This document shows, in pieces, positions 24,755 to 33,652 of a DNA stretch of 64,000 bases. A program made the translations under genes and the position numbers. How positions within the stretch are numbered: position 1 is the first letter of the stretch; each line of letters starts with the position of its first letter. This DNA is from Corynebacterium maris DSM 45190. Lineage in GTDB: Bacteria; Actinomycetota; Actinomycetes; Mycobacteriales; Mycobacteriaceae. Below the pieces are notes generated by a model. It searched no databases, was not told where the DNA came from, and was given only the letters and a program-made list of their open reading frames with translations. Where the stretch lies: assembly GCF_000442645.1 (NCBI RefSeq), contig NC_021915.1, positions 1,178,001-1,242,000 on the forward strand. The letters are read 5' to 3'.

Positions 24755-26380
24755 CTAGTCCTTTCTGGGCGGGAACATCGAGTCGGGGCGGTCGCCGGAC
24801 CAGGACAGCAGCGACACCTTGCCTGCCTGGGCTCCGTCGCCGGCGTCGTGGTCGCCGCAGCCGCAGCCTTCCGAGCTGCAGGCCTCCGGAGCGCCCATGC
24901 CCAGGTCCGGGAAGGAATCCATGGCGCGGGCCGGGTCGGTGTCGCCGAAGGGGTCCAGGCCGGCGATGCCGCGCGGAGTCTCCGGGGAGGCGGTCGGGAT
25001 GACGTAGCGGTCGTCGTACTTGGCGATGGCCAGCAGCCGGTACATGCCCTCGACCTCCTTGCCGGTCATGCCGACGGCTTCCGCGATGGACTCCTGCGGC
25101 GGGTTGCCGAGGTTGATGTCGCGCATGTACGAACGCATGGCCACCAGCCTGCGCAGGGACTTTTCCACCGGCCTGGTGTCGCCGGCGGTGAACAGCCCCG
25201 CCAGATACTCCAGCGGGATGCGCATGTTCGACAGCGCGGAGAACAGCACCTGGTGGTCTTCGCCGTCGTTGCCGGAGGCGGTGACCTCGTCGACGACCGG
25301 CGACAGCGGCGGGATGTACCAGACCATCGGCAGGGTGCGGTACTCCGGGTGCAGCGGCAGCGCCACGTCGTAGGTGAAGATCAGGTCCCAGATCGGGGAC
25401 TGCTGGGCGGCGTCGATCCAGGAGTGCGGGATGCCCGAGGCCTCCGCGGCGCGGATGACCTCCGGGTCCCGCGGGTCCAGGAACAGCGACTTCTGTGCCT
25501 CGTACAGGTCCTGCGGATCCGGGGTGGCGGCGACTTCGGCGACGCGGTCGGCGTCGTAGAGCAGCACACCGAGGTAACGCAGTCGGCCGACGCACGTCTC
25601 CGAGCACACGGTCGGCTGGCCGACCTCCAGGCGCGGGTAGCACAGAGTGCACTTCTCGGCCTTGCCGGACTTGTGGTTGAAGTAGACCTTCTTGTACGGG
25701 CAGCCGGAGACGCACATGCGCCAACCGCGGCACTGGTCCTGATCCACCAGCACGATGCCGTCCTCCGAACGCTTGTACATCGCGCCCGAGGGGCAGGAGG
25801 ACACGCACGTCGGGTTCAGGCAGTGCTCGCAGATGCGCGGCAGGTAGAACATGAAGGAGTCCTCGATCTCCTTCTGCACCGACAGGTTCATCTGTTTGAG
25901 CACCGGGTCCTGCTCCAACAGTTCCTGCGAACCGCCGAGATTGTCGTCCCAGTTCGACGACCAGGAGATGGTGTCGATCGGACGGCCGTCGATCTGTGAG
26001 ACCGGGCGGGCCGTCGGCTGCGTGTGCAGCCCCTTCGGGGCGGTCAGCAGCTTGTCGTACTCATAGGTCCACGGCTCGTAGTAGTCCTCGATCGTGGGCA
26101 GGTTCGGGTTGTGGAAGATGGTCAGCAGCTTCTTCAGCCGGCCGCCGGCCTTGGGCTTGAGCTTGCCGTTCGGGGTGCGGACCCAGCCGCCCTGCCACTT
26201 CTCCTGATCCTCCCAACCGCGGGGATACCCCAGACCCGGGCGGGTCTCGACGTTGTTGAACCAAATGTATTCGGTTCCCTGACGGTTGGTCCATGCCTGC
26301 TTACAGGTGACGGAGCACGTGTGGCATCCGATGCACTTGTCCAGGTTCATGACCATCGCGATTTGTGCCATTACCTTCAT
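24755..26380 (-). CDS. narH: Respiratory nitrate reductase beta subunit
   Basis: Electron-transfer subunit carrying three [4Fe-4S] and one [3Fe-4S] clusters between NarI and NarG. The 541-residue protein shows the four cysteine groups: CIGCHTCSVTCKQAW, CEHCLNPTCVSSCPSG, the CRGWRMCVSGCP group in which W replaces a cysteine (the [3Fe-4S] site), and KCTLCYPRLE with later CSETCVGR. ATG 26380 overlaps the narG stop (TAATG) and follows AGGAGGTG. A Cys-rich tail (ACSSEGCGCGDHD) near residue 510 is additional to the canonical clusters. Confidence 0.97.
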   Translation of the reverse strand: MKVMAQIAMVMNLDKCIGCHTCSVTCKQAWTNRQGTEYIWFNNVETRPGLGYPRGWEDQEKWQGGWVRTPNGKLKPKAGGRLKKLLTIFHNPNLPTIEDYYEPWTYEYDKLLTAPKGLHTQPTARPVSQIDGRPIDTISWSSNWDDNLGGSQELLEQDPVLKQMNLSVQKEIEDSFMFYLPRICEHCLNPTCVSSCPSGAMYKRSEDGIVLVDQDQCRGWRMCVSGCPYKKVYFNHKSGKAEKCTLCYPRLEVGQPTVCSETCVGRLRYLGVLLYDADRVAEVAATPDPQDLYEAQKSLFLDPRDPEVIRAAEASGIPHSWIDAAQQSPIWDLIFTYDVALPLHPEYRTLPMVWYIPPLSPVVDEVTASGNDGEDHQVLFSALSNMRIPLEYLAGLFTAGDTRPVEKSLRRLVAMRSYMRDINLGNPPQESIAEAVGMTGKEVEGMYRLLAIAKYDDRYVIPTASPETPRGIAGLDPFGDTDPARAMDSFPDLGMGAPEACSSEGCGCGDHDAGDGAQAGKVSLLSWSGDRPDSMFPPRKD

Positions 26381-29300
26381 TAAAACTGCACCTCCTGGGA
26401 GCGGCGACGGATGCGGGTGACCTCGTCGCGGTTGTTGCCGGTTGGGCCGATGTAGTTGAAGCCGTAGGTCAGGTGGCCGTAACCGCCGGCGACGTGGATC
26501 GGCTTGATCATGATGCGGGTCAAAGAGTTGTGGGTGCCGCCGCGGCGGCCGGAGCGTTCGTTGAGCGGGGTGCCCACCGTGCGTTCCTGCGCGTGGTTCA
26601 TGATGACCGTCCCCGCCGGGATGCGGTGGGAGACGATCGCGCGGGCGGAGACCACGCCGTTGCGGTTGTAGGCCTCGATCCACTCGTTGTCCTTGACGCC
26701 GATCTTCTCGGCGTCCTTGTCCGACATCCACACCACCTGGCCGCCCCGGGAGATCGACAGCACGTGCAGGTTGTCGAAGTACTGCGAGTGGATCGACCAC
26801 TTGTTGTGCGGGGTCAGGTAGCGGACCGTGACCTCCGGGTTGCCGTCCTCGCCGCGCACGAGCTCACCCGGGTTGTTCTCCCCGTTGAGGTGGAGGCGAT
26901 CCAGCGGCGGGCGGAAGATCGGCAGCTGCTCGCCGTAATCGATGTACCAGTCATGGTCGAGGTAGTAGTGCATGCGGCCCGAGAGGGTGCGGAACGGCCG
27001 ATCCCACTCGATGTTGATGGAAAACGCGGTGTACCGGCGCCCGCCCCGCTTGTCGGCGGACCACTCCGGCGAGGTGATCACCTCCGTCGGGCGTTCCTTG
27101 ACGGCGTCCCAAGTGATCTTGGTCTGCTCGTTGCCGGCCACCAACGGCGTCATGTCCGTGCCCACGCGCTTGCCCTGGTTGCGGAAACCCTCGAGCGCGA
27201 CCTCGCCGTTGGACACGCCGGACAGGTGCAAAATCAACTCGATCACCTTGATTTCAGTGTCCAAGTCCGGGCGCACGCCCGCCGACGCCGTCTCCGAGGC
27301 GCCGTTGATCAGGGCCATTTCCTGGGCCTGCTTCGTCACGTCGTAATCGGTCTCGTGGACGCTGGTGCCCTTCTCCTCGGTCAGGGGGCCGAAGTGCATC
27401 CATTTCTCGAAGACCTTGGTGTAGTCGCGCTCCACCGGAATGAGCTTGGCCATGTTCTTGCCTGGCTGCAGGCCCTCCTTCTCGACGTCGGGGACCATGC
27501 CGTTGGCCATGTTCAACTCGTCCGCCGAGTCATGGGCCAGCGGGGAGGCGATGATGTCCGTCTGGGTGCCGAGCCAACGGGTCGCCATCTGCGAGAACGC
27601 GTCGGCCAGATCGCGGAAGACCTCGAAGTCCGTGCGCGCCTCCCACGGCGGGTTGATCGCCGCGTTGAAGGAGTGGATGAACGGGTGCATGTCCGTGGTG
27701 GACAGATCGTGCTTCTCGTACCAGGTCGCCGCAGGCAGCACGATGTCAGAGACCAGCGTGGTGGAGGTGTTGCGGAAGTCCGTGGTCAACATCAGGTCGA
27801 GCTTTCCTTGCGGGGCCTCGTCGTGCCAGACGAGGGACTCGGGGCGCTCGTGCGGCTCGAGTTCCTTCGCGGTGGCGTCCGAATCCACGCCCAGCATGTG
27901 ACGCAGGAAAAACTCCGTGCCCTTGGCCGAGGAGCCCATCAGGTTGGTGCGCCAGTTGAGCAGGATACGCGGCCAGTTCTCCGGGGCGTCCGGATCCTCG
28001 GCCGCGAACTTCATGTTCCCGCTCTCCAGCTCCGAGACGATGTAGTCCTTGACGTCCATGCCCGCTGCCTCAGCCTGGTCTGCCAGCATCAACGGGTTGC
28101 GGTCGAACTGCGGGTACGACGGCATCCAGCCGCGCTTCATCGACTCGATCAGCGTGTCGGACAGCGACTTGTCGCCGACGGCGTCCCGGTTCGCCAACGG
28201 CGACGCCAGCCGGGAGGCCTTCGAGTTGTCGTAGCGCCACTGGGAGGTCGTCAGATAGTAGAAGCCGGTAGTGATCATCTGGCGCGCCGGGCGCTGCCAG
28301 TCGAGGGCGAAGGCGTACTGCGACCAGCCGTTTTGCGGGCGCAGCTTCTCCTGGCCGACGTAGTGGGCCCAGCCGCCGCCGTTGACGCCCTGGGTGCCGC
28401 ACATGGAGGTCAACGCCAGGAAGGTGCGGTAGATGTTGTCGGCGTGGAAGTAGTGGTTGACGCCGGCGCCCATGATGATCTGGGAGCGTCCCTGTGAGTC
28501 CGCGGCGTTTTGTGCGAACTCCCGGCCGATGCGGATCGCGGCGTTGGCGGGCACGCCGGTCAGACCTTCCTGCCAGGCCGGGGTGCCCGGGGTGGAGGCG
28601 TCGTGGAAGTCGGCGGGCCATTCGCCCGGCAGGTTCAGCTCGGGTCGGGGCACCGCGTAGTTGGCCAGCATGACGTCGAAGACGGTGGTGACCAGCTGGT
28701 CGCCCACCCGGCGGACGGGCACGCCGCGGGCGACGATGCCGGCGCCGATGGGGCCGTTGCCGTCGACGTCGTCGGGGTTGGCGTCGAGGTCAAAGCGTGG
28801 CATGAGCACCTCGGCGGTGTCGAAGTCCTCGGTGTCGGCGATGGACATGACGGGGTCCAGCCCCTCGAGGCTGAGATTCCACTTGCCTTCGCCTTCGTCG
28901 CCGTAGCGGTCGGCGATGGTTCCGCCCGGGTCGACGACGCGGCCGTCGGCCTCCATCATGAGCAGACGGTGGGCGGCGTTCGGGGTGCCGGCGAGCTCTT
29001 CGTCGACGCCGGTCAACTGGGAGGCCGTGAGGAACTTGCCGGCGGTGTAGCCGCCGTCTTCGCGCTGATCCAGCGAGATCAAAAATGGCGCGTCGGTGTA
29101 CTTGCGCATGTACTCCAGGAAGTACGGCTCCTGTTTCTCCACGTGGAATTCCTTGAGGATGACGTGGCCCATGGAAAACGCCAGGGCCGCGTCGGCGCCG
29201 GGGGAGATGCGCAGCCACTCGTCGGCGAAGACGGTGTTATCCGCGAAGTCGGGGGAGACCACGACGACCTTGGTGCCCTTGTAGCGGACCTCCGTCATGA

Positions 29301-30141
29301 AGTGGGCGTCCGGGGTACGGGTGACCGGGATGTTGGAGCCCCACATCATCAGGTACGCGGAGTTGTACCAGTCGCCGGACTCCGGGACGTCGGTCTGGTC
29401 GCCGAAGGTCTGCGGGGAGGCCGGCGGGAGGTCGGCGTACCAGTCGTAGAAGGACAGGGCCACGCCGCCGATCATCTGCAGGAAGCGGGTGCCAGCGCCG
29501 TAGGAGACCTGCGACATGGCCGGAATGACCGTGAATCCCGCGATGCGGTCCGGGCCCCACTTGCTGGTGGTGTAGACGTGGGCGGCCGCGGCGATTTCGA
29601 CGGCTTCGGTGTAGGAGGCGCGGATCATGCCGCCCTTGCCGCGCTGGGAGACGTAGGCGTCGCGCTTGGCCGGGTCCTCGACGATGGAGCGCCAGGCCAT
29701 GACCGGGTCGCCGTGCTCCCGCTTGGCTTCGCGGTACATGTCCAGCAGGACGCCGCGGACATACGGGTAGCGGATGCGGGTGGGCGAGTAGGTGTACCAG
29801 GAGAAGGAGGCTCCGCGGGGGCAGCCGCGGGGCTCGTAGTCCGGCATCTCGGAGCCGGTGGACGGATAGTCGACGGCCTGGGACTCCCAGGTGATCACGC
29901 CGTCTTTGACGTAGACCTTCCAGGAGCAGGAGCCGGTGCAGTTGACGCCGTGGGTGGAGCGGACCATCTTGTCGAAGGACCAGCGGTTGCGGTAAAACAC
30001 GTCCGCTTCGCGCCCACCCTTGAGGAAGATCTGCTGGCCTTCCGAGCCCACGTCACCCTTGCGGAGGAAGCCCCCGAACTTGAACAGCGGGTTGGTGTTG
30101 GAGTCATCGGGCTTGGCGGCCTGAGTGTTGGCGGTAGTCAA
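26380..30141 (-). CDS. narG: Respiratory nitrate reductase alpha subunit
   Basis: Catalytic subunit reducing nitrate to nitrite on the cytoplasmic face with a bis-MGD molybdenum cofactor. The 1253-residue protein has the FS0 cluster ligands near the N-terminus (STHGVNCTGSCSWK, then PRGCPRGASFSWY) and the WYADLPPASPQTFG / ESGDWYNSAYLMMWGSN region around the molybdenum site, nearly identical to the E. coli enzyme. No twin-arginine signal is seen. The conserved domain and AAAGGA place the start at TTG 30141; the frame continues upstream into narK without homology. It follows narK by 50 bp. Confidence 0.97.
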   Translation of the reverse strand: MTTANTQAAKPDDSNTNPLFKFGGFLRKGDVGSEGQQIFLKGGREADVFYRNRWSFDKMVRSTHGVNCTGSCSWKVYVKDGVITWESQAVDYPSTGSEMPDYEPRGCPRGASFSWYTYSPTRIRYPYVRGVLLDMYREAKREHGDPVMAWRSIVEDPAKRDAYVSQRGKGGMIRASYTEAVEIAAAAHVYTTSKWGPDRIAGFTVIPAMSQVSYGAGTRFLQMIGGVALSFYDWYADLPPASPQTFGDQTDVPESGDWYNSAYLMMWGSNIPVTRTPDAHFMTEVRYKGTKVVVVSPDFADNTVFADEWLRISPGADAALAFSMGHVILKEFHVEKQEPYFLEYMRKYTDAPFLISLDQREDGGYTAGKFLTASQLTGVDEELAGTPNAAHRLLMMEADGRVVDPGGTIADRYGDEGEGKWNLSLEGLDPVMSIADTEDFDTAEVLMPRFDLDANPDDVDGNGPIGAGIVARGVPVRRVGDQLVTTVFDVMLANYAVPRPELNLPGEWPADFHDASTPGTPAWQEGLTGVPANAAIRIGREFAQNAADSQGRSQIIMGAGVNHYFHADNIYRTFLALTSMCGTQGVNGGGWAHYVGQEKLRPQNGWSQYAFALDWQRPARQMITTGFYYLTTSQWRYDNSKASRLASPLANRDAVGDKSLSDTLIESMKRGWMPSYPQFDRNPLMLADQAEAAGMDVKDYIVSELESGNMKFAAEDPDAPENWPRILLNWRTNLMGSSAKGTEFFLRHMLGVDSDATAKELEPHERPESLVWHDEAPQGKLDLMLTTDFRNTSTTLVSDIVLPAATWYEKHDLSTTDMHPFIHSFNAAINPPWEARTDFEVFRDLADAFSQMATRWLGTQTDIIASPLAHDSADELNMANGMVPDVEKEGLQPGKNMAKLIPVERDYTKVFEKWMHFGPLTEEKGTSVHETDYDVTKQAQEMALINGASETASAGVRPDLDTEIKVIELILHLSGVSNGEVALEGFRNQGKRVGTDMTPLVAGNEQTKITWDAVKERPTEVITSPEWSADKRGGRRYTAFSINIEWDRPFRTLSGRMHYYLDHDWYIDYGEQLPIFRPPLDRLHLNGENNPGELVRGEDGNPEVTVRYLTPHNKWSIHSQYFDNLHVLSISRGGQVVWMSDKDAEKIGVKDNEWIEAYNRNGVVSARAIVSHRIPAGTVIMNHAQERTVGTPLNERSGRRGGTHNSLTRIMIKPIHVAGGYGHLTYGFNYIGPTGNNRDEVTRIRRRSQEVQF

Positions 30142-30191
30142 AGTGTCATCCTTTGCGGCTAGTCGGGGTGAGGCAGTGAGCGAAAGGCCTG

Positions 30192-31529
30192 TCAGCCAGG
30201 GAAGGGGGCGTGAGGCCGAGCGTAATAGATCCAGGCGAGCACGGCGGCGAACGCGAAGAACACGACGCATCCCCAGAAGAAGGTGGCCGGGGCGATCAGG
30301 GAGAGCAGGACGCCGGCGATGAAGGGGCCGAAGGCGCCCATCGCGCCGGTCCAGCCGATGACGCCGCCGGCCTGGCGCTTCGGAAGGATCATAGGCATCT
30401 GCTTGAAGGAGCCGGCGTTGACCAGCCCGGAGAAGAAGGCCATGACCATCATGGCGATGAAGAACGGGGTGAAGGCGTCCGGGGAGTCCGGGTTCAGGAA
30501 CAGCGCCGCGGCGGCGGTGGAGACGGTCATGCCGACCAGTCCGATGAAGGTCCAGACGGCGCCGCCGAACTTGTCGCACAGCGGGCCCCACAGGGCGCGG
30601 ACGCCGGCGCCGACGAGCGGGAAGAGGAAGGCCCAGGCGGCGCCGCGGGGCAGGTCCTCAAGGGCGTAGGTGTCGGCGAGCGGGGAGGAGACGCCGAAGG
30701 TGTTGTTGATCAGCAGGGCGAGCTGGGCGGTGAAGCCGGCGAAGGCGCCGAATCCGGCGATGTAGATCACCGTCATGATCCAGGTGTTCTTGTTGCCGAA
30801 GATGTCGATCTGCTGCTTGAAGTTGGCGGTGACCGGGACGTCCTTGAGCTGGGTCCAGGCGATGACGGCCATGACGATGGCCCAGGGCACCAGCACGATC
30901 GCCGGGTTGTAGACGTACAGGGCCTCGCCGGTGGCGGCGCTGCGGGTGGGGGCGACGAAGCCGATGCCCAGCAGGGTGAAGCCCATCAGCCACGGGCTGA
31001 CCAGCTGGATGAAGGACATGCCCAGGTTTGACAGGCCGGCCTGCAGCCCGAGGGCGGTGCCGGACTTGGACTTGGGGAAGAAGTAGCCGGTCGACGGCAT
31101 GAAGCCGGAGAACACGCCGCCGCCGATGCCAGTGAGGAAGGCGAGCGTCAGCAGCCACCAGTAGGAGGTGTCGGTGTTCTGGACGGCGAAGAACCAGCCG
31201 AGCATCGGCAGGATGAACAGCAGGGAGGAGAGGGTGACCAGCTTGCGGGTGCCCAGGACCGCGGGCAGGAACATGAAGACCAGGCGGAGGATGCCGCCCG
31301 CCAGGCCCGGGATGGACGTCAGCCAGTACAGCTGGCTGGCGGAGAGGTCGAAGCCGATCTGGTTGAGCATCGGGGCGATGGCGGAGACGAGATACCACGT
31401 ACAGAACCCGATGAAAAGTGTGATCGTTGAGATCCAGAGCGTTTTCCAGGCGATTTTGGAGTCCCACTTCTCGGGGTCTTCCGGGTCCCATCCGTGGAGA
31501 ACGCGTTGAGATGTGTCCAACGTTGTCAT
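30192..31529 (-). CDS. narK: Nitrate/nitrite transporter (NarK type)
   Basis: MFS transporter that imports nitrate and probably exports nitrite. The 445-residue protein has 12 helices and the glycine-rich NarK signature GIGGGVFSGFMPSTGYFFP, with a second copy-like segment GWTGAMGAFGPFIAGVL in the C-terminal half. ATG 31529 has GAGGA 5 nt upstream; a GTG 12 nt earlier would overlap that site. It is the first gene of the nar operon, as in C. glutamicum. Family members differ in proton symport versus nitrate/nitrite exchange, which cannot be judged here. Confidence 0.95.
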   Translation of the reverse strand: MTTLDTSQRVLHGWDPEDPEKWDSKIAWKTLWISTITLFIGFCTWYLVSAIAPMLNQIGFDLSASQLYWLTSIPGLAGGILRLVFMFLPAVLGTRKLVTLSSLLFILPMLGWFFAVQNTDTSYWWLLTLAFLTGIGGGVFSGFMPSTGYFFPKSKSGTALGLQAGLSNLGMSFIQLVSPWLMGFTLLGIGFVAPTRSAATGEALYVYNPAIVLVPWAIVMAVIAWTQLKDVPVTANFKQQIDIFGNKNTWIMTVIYIAGFGAFAGFTAQLALLINNTFGVSSPLADTYALEDLPRGAAWAFLFPLVGAGVRALWGPLCDKFGGAVWTFIGLVGMTVSTAAAALFLNPDSPDAFTPFFIAMMVMAFFSGLVNAGSFKQMPMILPKRQAGGVIGWTGAMGAFGPFIAGVLLSLIAPATFFWGCVVFFAFAAVLAWIYYARPHAPFPG

Positions 31530-31593
31530 TGTGATCCTCACTAGGAGCGGTGCGGAAATGAATTGTCACCGATTAATTCGTGCAATATTCACC

Positions 31594-31622
31594 AGGATAA
31601 TGAAGGCTGACCTGCTCGTCCA
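31594..31622 (-). promoter_or_regulatory. Candidate nar operon promoter
   Basis: On the minus strand TGGACG (31622-31617), a 17-bp spacer and TATCCT (31599-31594) resemble -35 and -10 boxes. The leader to narK would be about 58 nt. Confidence 0.4.
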
Positions 31623-31649
31623 TTCTTTTCCCCGGCCCATTCCGTGCTT

Positions 31650-31677
31650 AATTAGAGCATATTGCCATTCGCTAATT
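31650..31677. promoter_or_regulatory. Inverted repeat upstream of narK
   Basis: AATTAG and CTAATT lie 16 bp apart (arm-to-arm), about 60-90 bp upstream of the predicted narK start. It could be a binding site for ArnR or another nar regulator. Confidence 0.3.
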
Positions 31678-31712
31678 CTGGACGAGAAAGAGAGGCGCTG
31701 GCAGTGGGCGTG

Positions 31713-31726
31713 TGTGACGGATCACC
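31713..31726. promoter_or_regulatory. FNR/CRP-like half-site pair between narK and mog
   Basis: TGTGA-N4-TCACC has the 14-bp geometry of FNR sites with CRP-like half sites. The corynebacterial GlxR site normally has six bases between TGTGA and TCACA, so this is a poorer match to GlxR. Confidence 0.3.
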
Positions 31727-31770
31727 AAAGTGCAGCCTGAGAAAAGGTGCTCTTTTATGTGACGAAAATT

Positions 31771-31793
31771 ATATTTTCCCGGGGGTAAAATAT
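31771..31793. promoter_or_regulatory. AT-rich palindrome at the mog promoter
   Basis: ATATTTT and AAAATAT flank a 9-bp G/C core. The right arm overlaps TATGCT (31791-31796), the best -10 candidate for mog. A repressor or activator site is likely. Confidence 0.4.
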
Positions 31794-31828
31794 GCTCGGA
31801 GGTTTTGCGCCGTGCCAATATGGGACGC

Positions 31829-32299
31829 ATGAGAGCCGCCGTCATCGTCGTGTCCGATCGCGTCCACTCCGGGGAGAGGGAGGATAAATCCGGCCCGCGG
31901 GCGCGGAAGTTGCTTGCCGACGCCGGGATCGAGGCCGGCCGAGAGGTCGTCGTGCCGGAGGGCAGGGAAGCGGTGGCCCGGGAGATTGACCGCGCCCTAG
32001 CGGACGGCGTCCGGCTCATCGTGACCACGGGCGGCACGGGCGTCGGCACGCGCAACCTCACTCCCGAGGTCACCGCCGAGCGGCTGGACTGCCGGTTGAC
32101 CGGCCTGGAGACGCAGGTGCTCGTCGAAGGGTTGAAGAGTTCGCGCCAGGCGGGACTCTCGCGCGGGCTCATCGGCCTGACTTCCCGGGACGAGCGGGCG
32201 GCGCTGATCGTCAACGCCCCCAGCGCCCCCGGCGGGGTCTCGGACAGCCTGGGGGTCGTGCTGCCGCTGTTGGGGAGCATCTTCGAGCGGTTCCAGTGA
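31829..32299 (+). CDS. mog: Molybdopterin adenylyltransferase family protein (MoaB/Mog)
   Basis: Activates molybdopterin by adenylylation before molybdenum insertion by MoeA. The 156-residue protein shows AAVIVVSDRVHSGEREDKSG at the N-terminus, the molybdopterin-binding TTGGTGVGTRNLTPE motif and LIVNAPSAPGG near the C-terminus. ATG 31829 begins the conserved region; ATG 31820 and TTG 31805 are in frame upstream, and GGAGG at 31797-31801 is poorly spaced for all of them. It is divergent from narK, as in C. glutamicum, linking cofactor supply to the nitrate reductase. Confidence 0.92.
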   Translation: MRAAVIVVSDRVHSGEREDKSGPRARKLLADAGIEAGREVVVPEGREAVAREIDRALADGVRLIVTTGGTGVGTRNLTPEVTAERLDCRLTGLETQVLVEGLKSSRQAGLSRGLIGLTSRDERAALIVNAPSAPGGVSDSLGVVLPLLGSIFERFQ

Positions 32300-32461
32300 C
32301 TGGCTGGGCGATGCGGGGGGGGAACTTCGGGCGCCGGACGGCCGAGACTTCCTGAAGGTAATCCAACGCAGGGATCTCCTTTCGCCCCTCAACTTTGCGC
32401 GGGGCGCCGATCGGGTCGTGCGGGGCGATCGGGGCTAGGGGTCCACCGGCGTGGCGGGGTT

Positions 32462-32479
32462 GATCCCCGGTTGGGGATC
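32462..32479. promoter_or_regulatory. Palindrome overlapping the -35 of the membrane-protein/nirK operon
   Basis: GATCCCC-GGTT-GGGGATC is a perfect 7-bp inverted repeat. It covers the -35 box at 32471-32476, the position expected for a repressor operator. Confidence 0.55.
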
Positions 32480-32499
32480 GGCGTCGCCAATAGTACGAT
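32471..32499 (+). promoter_or_regulatory. Promoter of the membrane-protein/nirK operon (leaderless)
   Basis: TTGGGG (32471-32476), a 17-bp spacer and TACGAT (32494-32499). Transcription should start at about 32506, at GTG 32507. Confidence 0.6.
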
Positions 32500-32506
32500 A
32501 AAAGTC

Positions 32507-33652
32507 GTGACAAATAGGCGATCGGGGGCCACCCCCTCCTGGAGCGCACCCTCGGGGCTGCGTTTCTTCTTCCTGCTCTTCGCAGGAATCTCTGTCCTCA
32601 CCGGGCTGATCGCCGCCATCGCCCGGCTGGGCCACTGGCTGAACACCCCCGCCGCGGACTTGGCCGTCGACCACGGCCCGCTCATGGTGTTCGGCTTCGT
32701 CGGCGGCGCCATCGGTCTGGAGCGCGCCGTGGCGGTGCGCGCCCGCTGGGCATGGCTCGGCCCGGCTGCCTCGGCGGCAGGGGTCGTGACTACCCTGGCG
32801 GGCCTGCCCAAAGCGGTGCCGGGCGTGTTCTTCGCGCTGAGCTTCCTGGTGCTCGGCCTGACCTACGTCGTCGTGCACCGACGTCAGCCGACGCTGGCCG
32901 TCCTGACTCAGGCCGTCGGCGTCCTCGGCGGCGTCGCGGCGGCGGTTGTCTGGGCCTCCGGAGAGGTGTTCGCCTACGCCATGCCGCTCGGGGTGCTCTT
33001 CGCCGTGGCCACCGTCATCGGCGAGCGCCTCGAACTGGCGCGCGTGTCCTTCACCGGCGCGGCCGCCGAGGAGCGGGTCACCGCCCTCGTCCTCGCGCTG
33101 GCGGCGTCGTCGCTGGTGTTTCTCGTCCACCCGCAGATCGGCTTCGCCGTCATGGGCGTCGTGCTCATCCTGGTGGCGCTGACCACCGTCCGCGTCGACG
33201 TCGCCCGCCACCTGGTCAACTCCACGGGCTTGCCCCGCTACTCGGCGGTGTGCATGCTGCTGGGGTATCTGTGGCTGGTCGTCGGCGGCGCGATCTGGGT
33301 CGCGTTCGGTCACCTGGAGACGGGGTTCGTCTACGACGCCGGCGTGCACGCCATTTTCCTGGGGTTCGTCATCTCCATGATCTTCGCCCACGCACCCATC
33401 ATCCTGACCTCGGTGATCAGGCGCACCTTGCCGTACCACCCGGTCATGTACGTCGCCGTCGTGCTGTTGCACGCAGGCCTGGCGCTGCGCCTCATCGGTG
33501 ACTTCCGCGAAGCGACGGCTCTCTGGCAGGCCGGCGGCGTGATCAACGTCATCGCCGTCCTCCTCTTCCTCGGCGTCGCCGTGTTTCTCACCGGGCGTCG
33601 CGCGCTCACCCGGCGCCGTCCCGGCGCCGCCCGGGAAAGGGTCGTCCGGTGA
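32507..33652 (+). CDS. Polytopic membrane protein, possibly NnrS-like
   Basis: A 381-residue protein with about 11-12 membrane helices. I recognise a general resemblance to NnrS-type heme/copper membrane proteins linked to NO metabolism: histidines in AVDHGPLMVFGF, GHLETGFVYDAGVHAIFLGF, IFAHAPIIL and YHPVMY lie within or at the ends of helices. No certain family motif is seen. GTG 32507 is chosen because the promoter predicts a leaderless start exactly there. It is coupled by GTGA overlap to the next membrane protein, and through that to nirK. A role in NO tolerance or copper/heme delivery to NirK is inferred from context. Confidence 0.65.
   Translation: MTNRRSGATPSWSAPSGLRFFFLLFAGISVLTGLIAAIARLGHWLNTPAADLAVDHGPLMVFGFVGGAIGLERAVAVRARWAWLGPAASAAGVVTTLAGLPKAVPGVFFALSFLVLGLTYVVVHRRQPTLAVLTQAVGVLGGVAAAVVWASGEVFAYAMPLGVLFAVATVIGERLELARVSFTGAAAEERVTALVLALAASSLVFLVHPQIGFAVMGVVLILVALTTVRVDVARHLVNSTGLPRYSAVCMLLGYLWLVVGGAIWVAFGHLETGFVYDAGVHAIFLGFVISMIFAHAPIILTSVIRRTLPYHPVMYVAVVLLHAGLALRLIGDFREATALWQAGGVINVIAVLLFLGVAVFLTGRRALTRRRPGAARERVVR

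Noticed and set aside
31530..31828. Moco riboswitch between narK and mog
   Set aside because: The region is too AT-rich and lacks the long multi-stem structure of that class; paired elements look like protein-binding sites.
32390..32445. Imperfect GC-rich repeat (GCGGGGCG...GATCGGG twice) upstream of the membrane-protein gene
   Set aside because: Only two degenerate copies, and composition alone explains them; not CRISPR-like and not a clear terminator.
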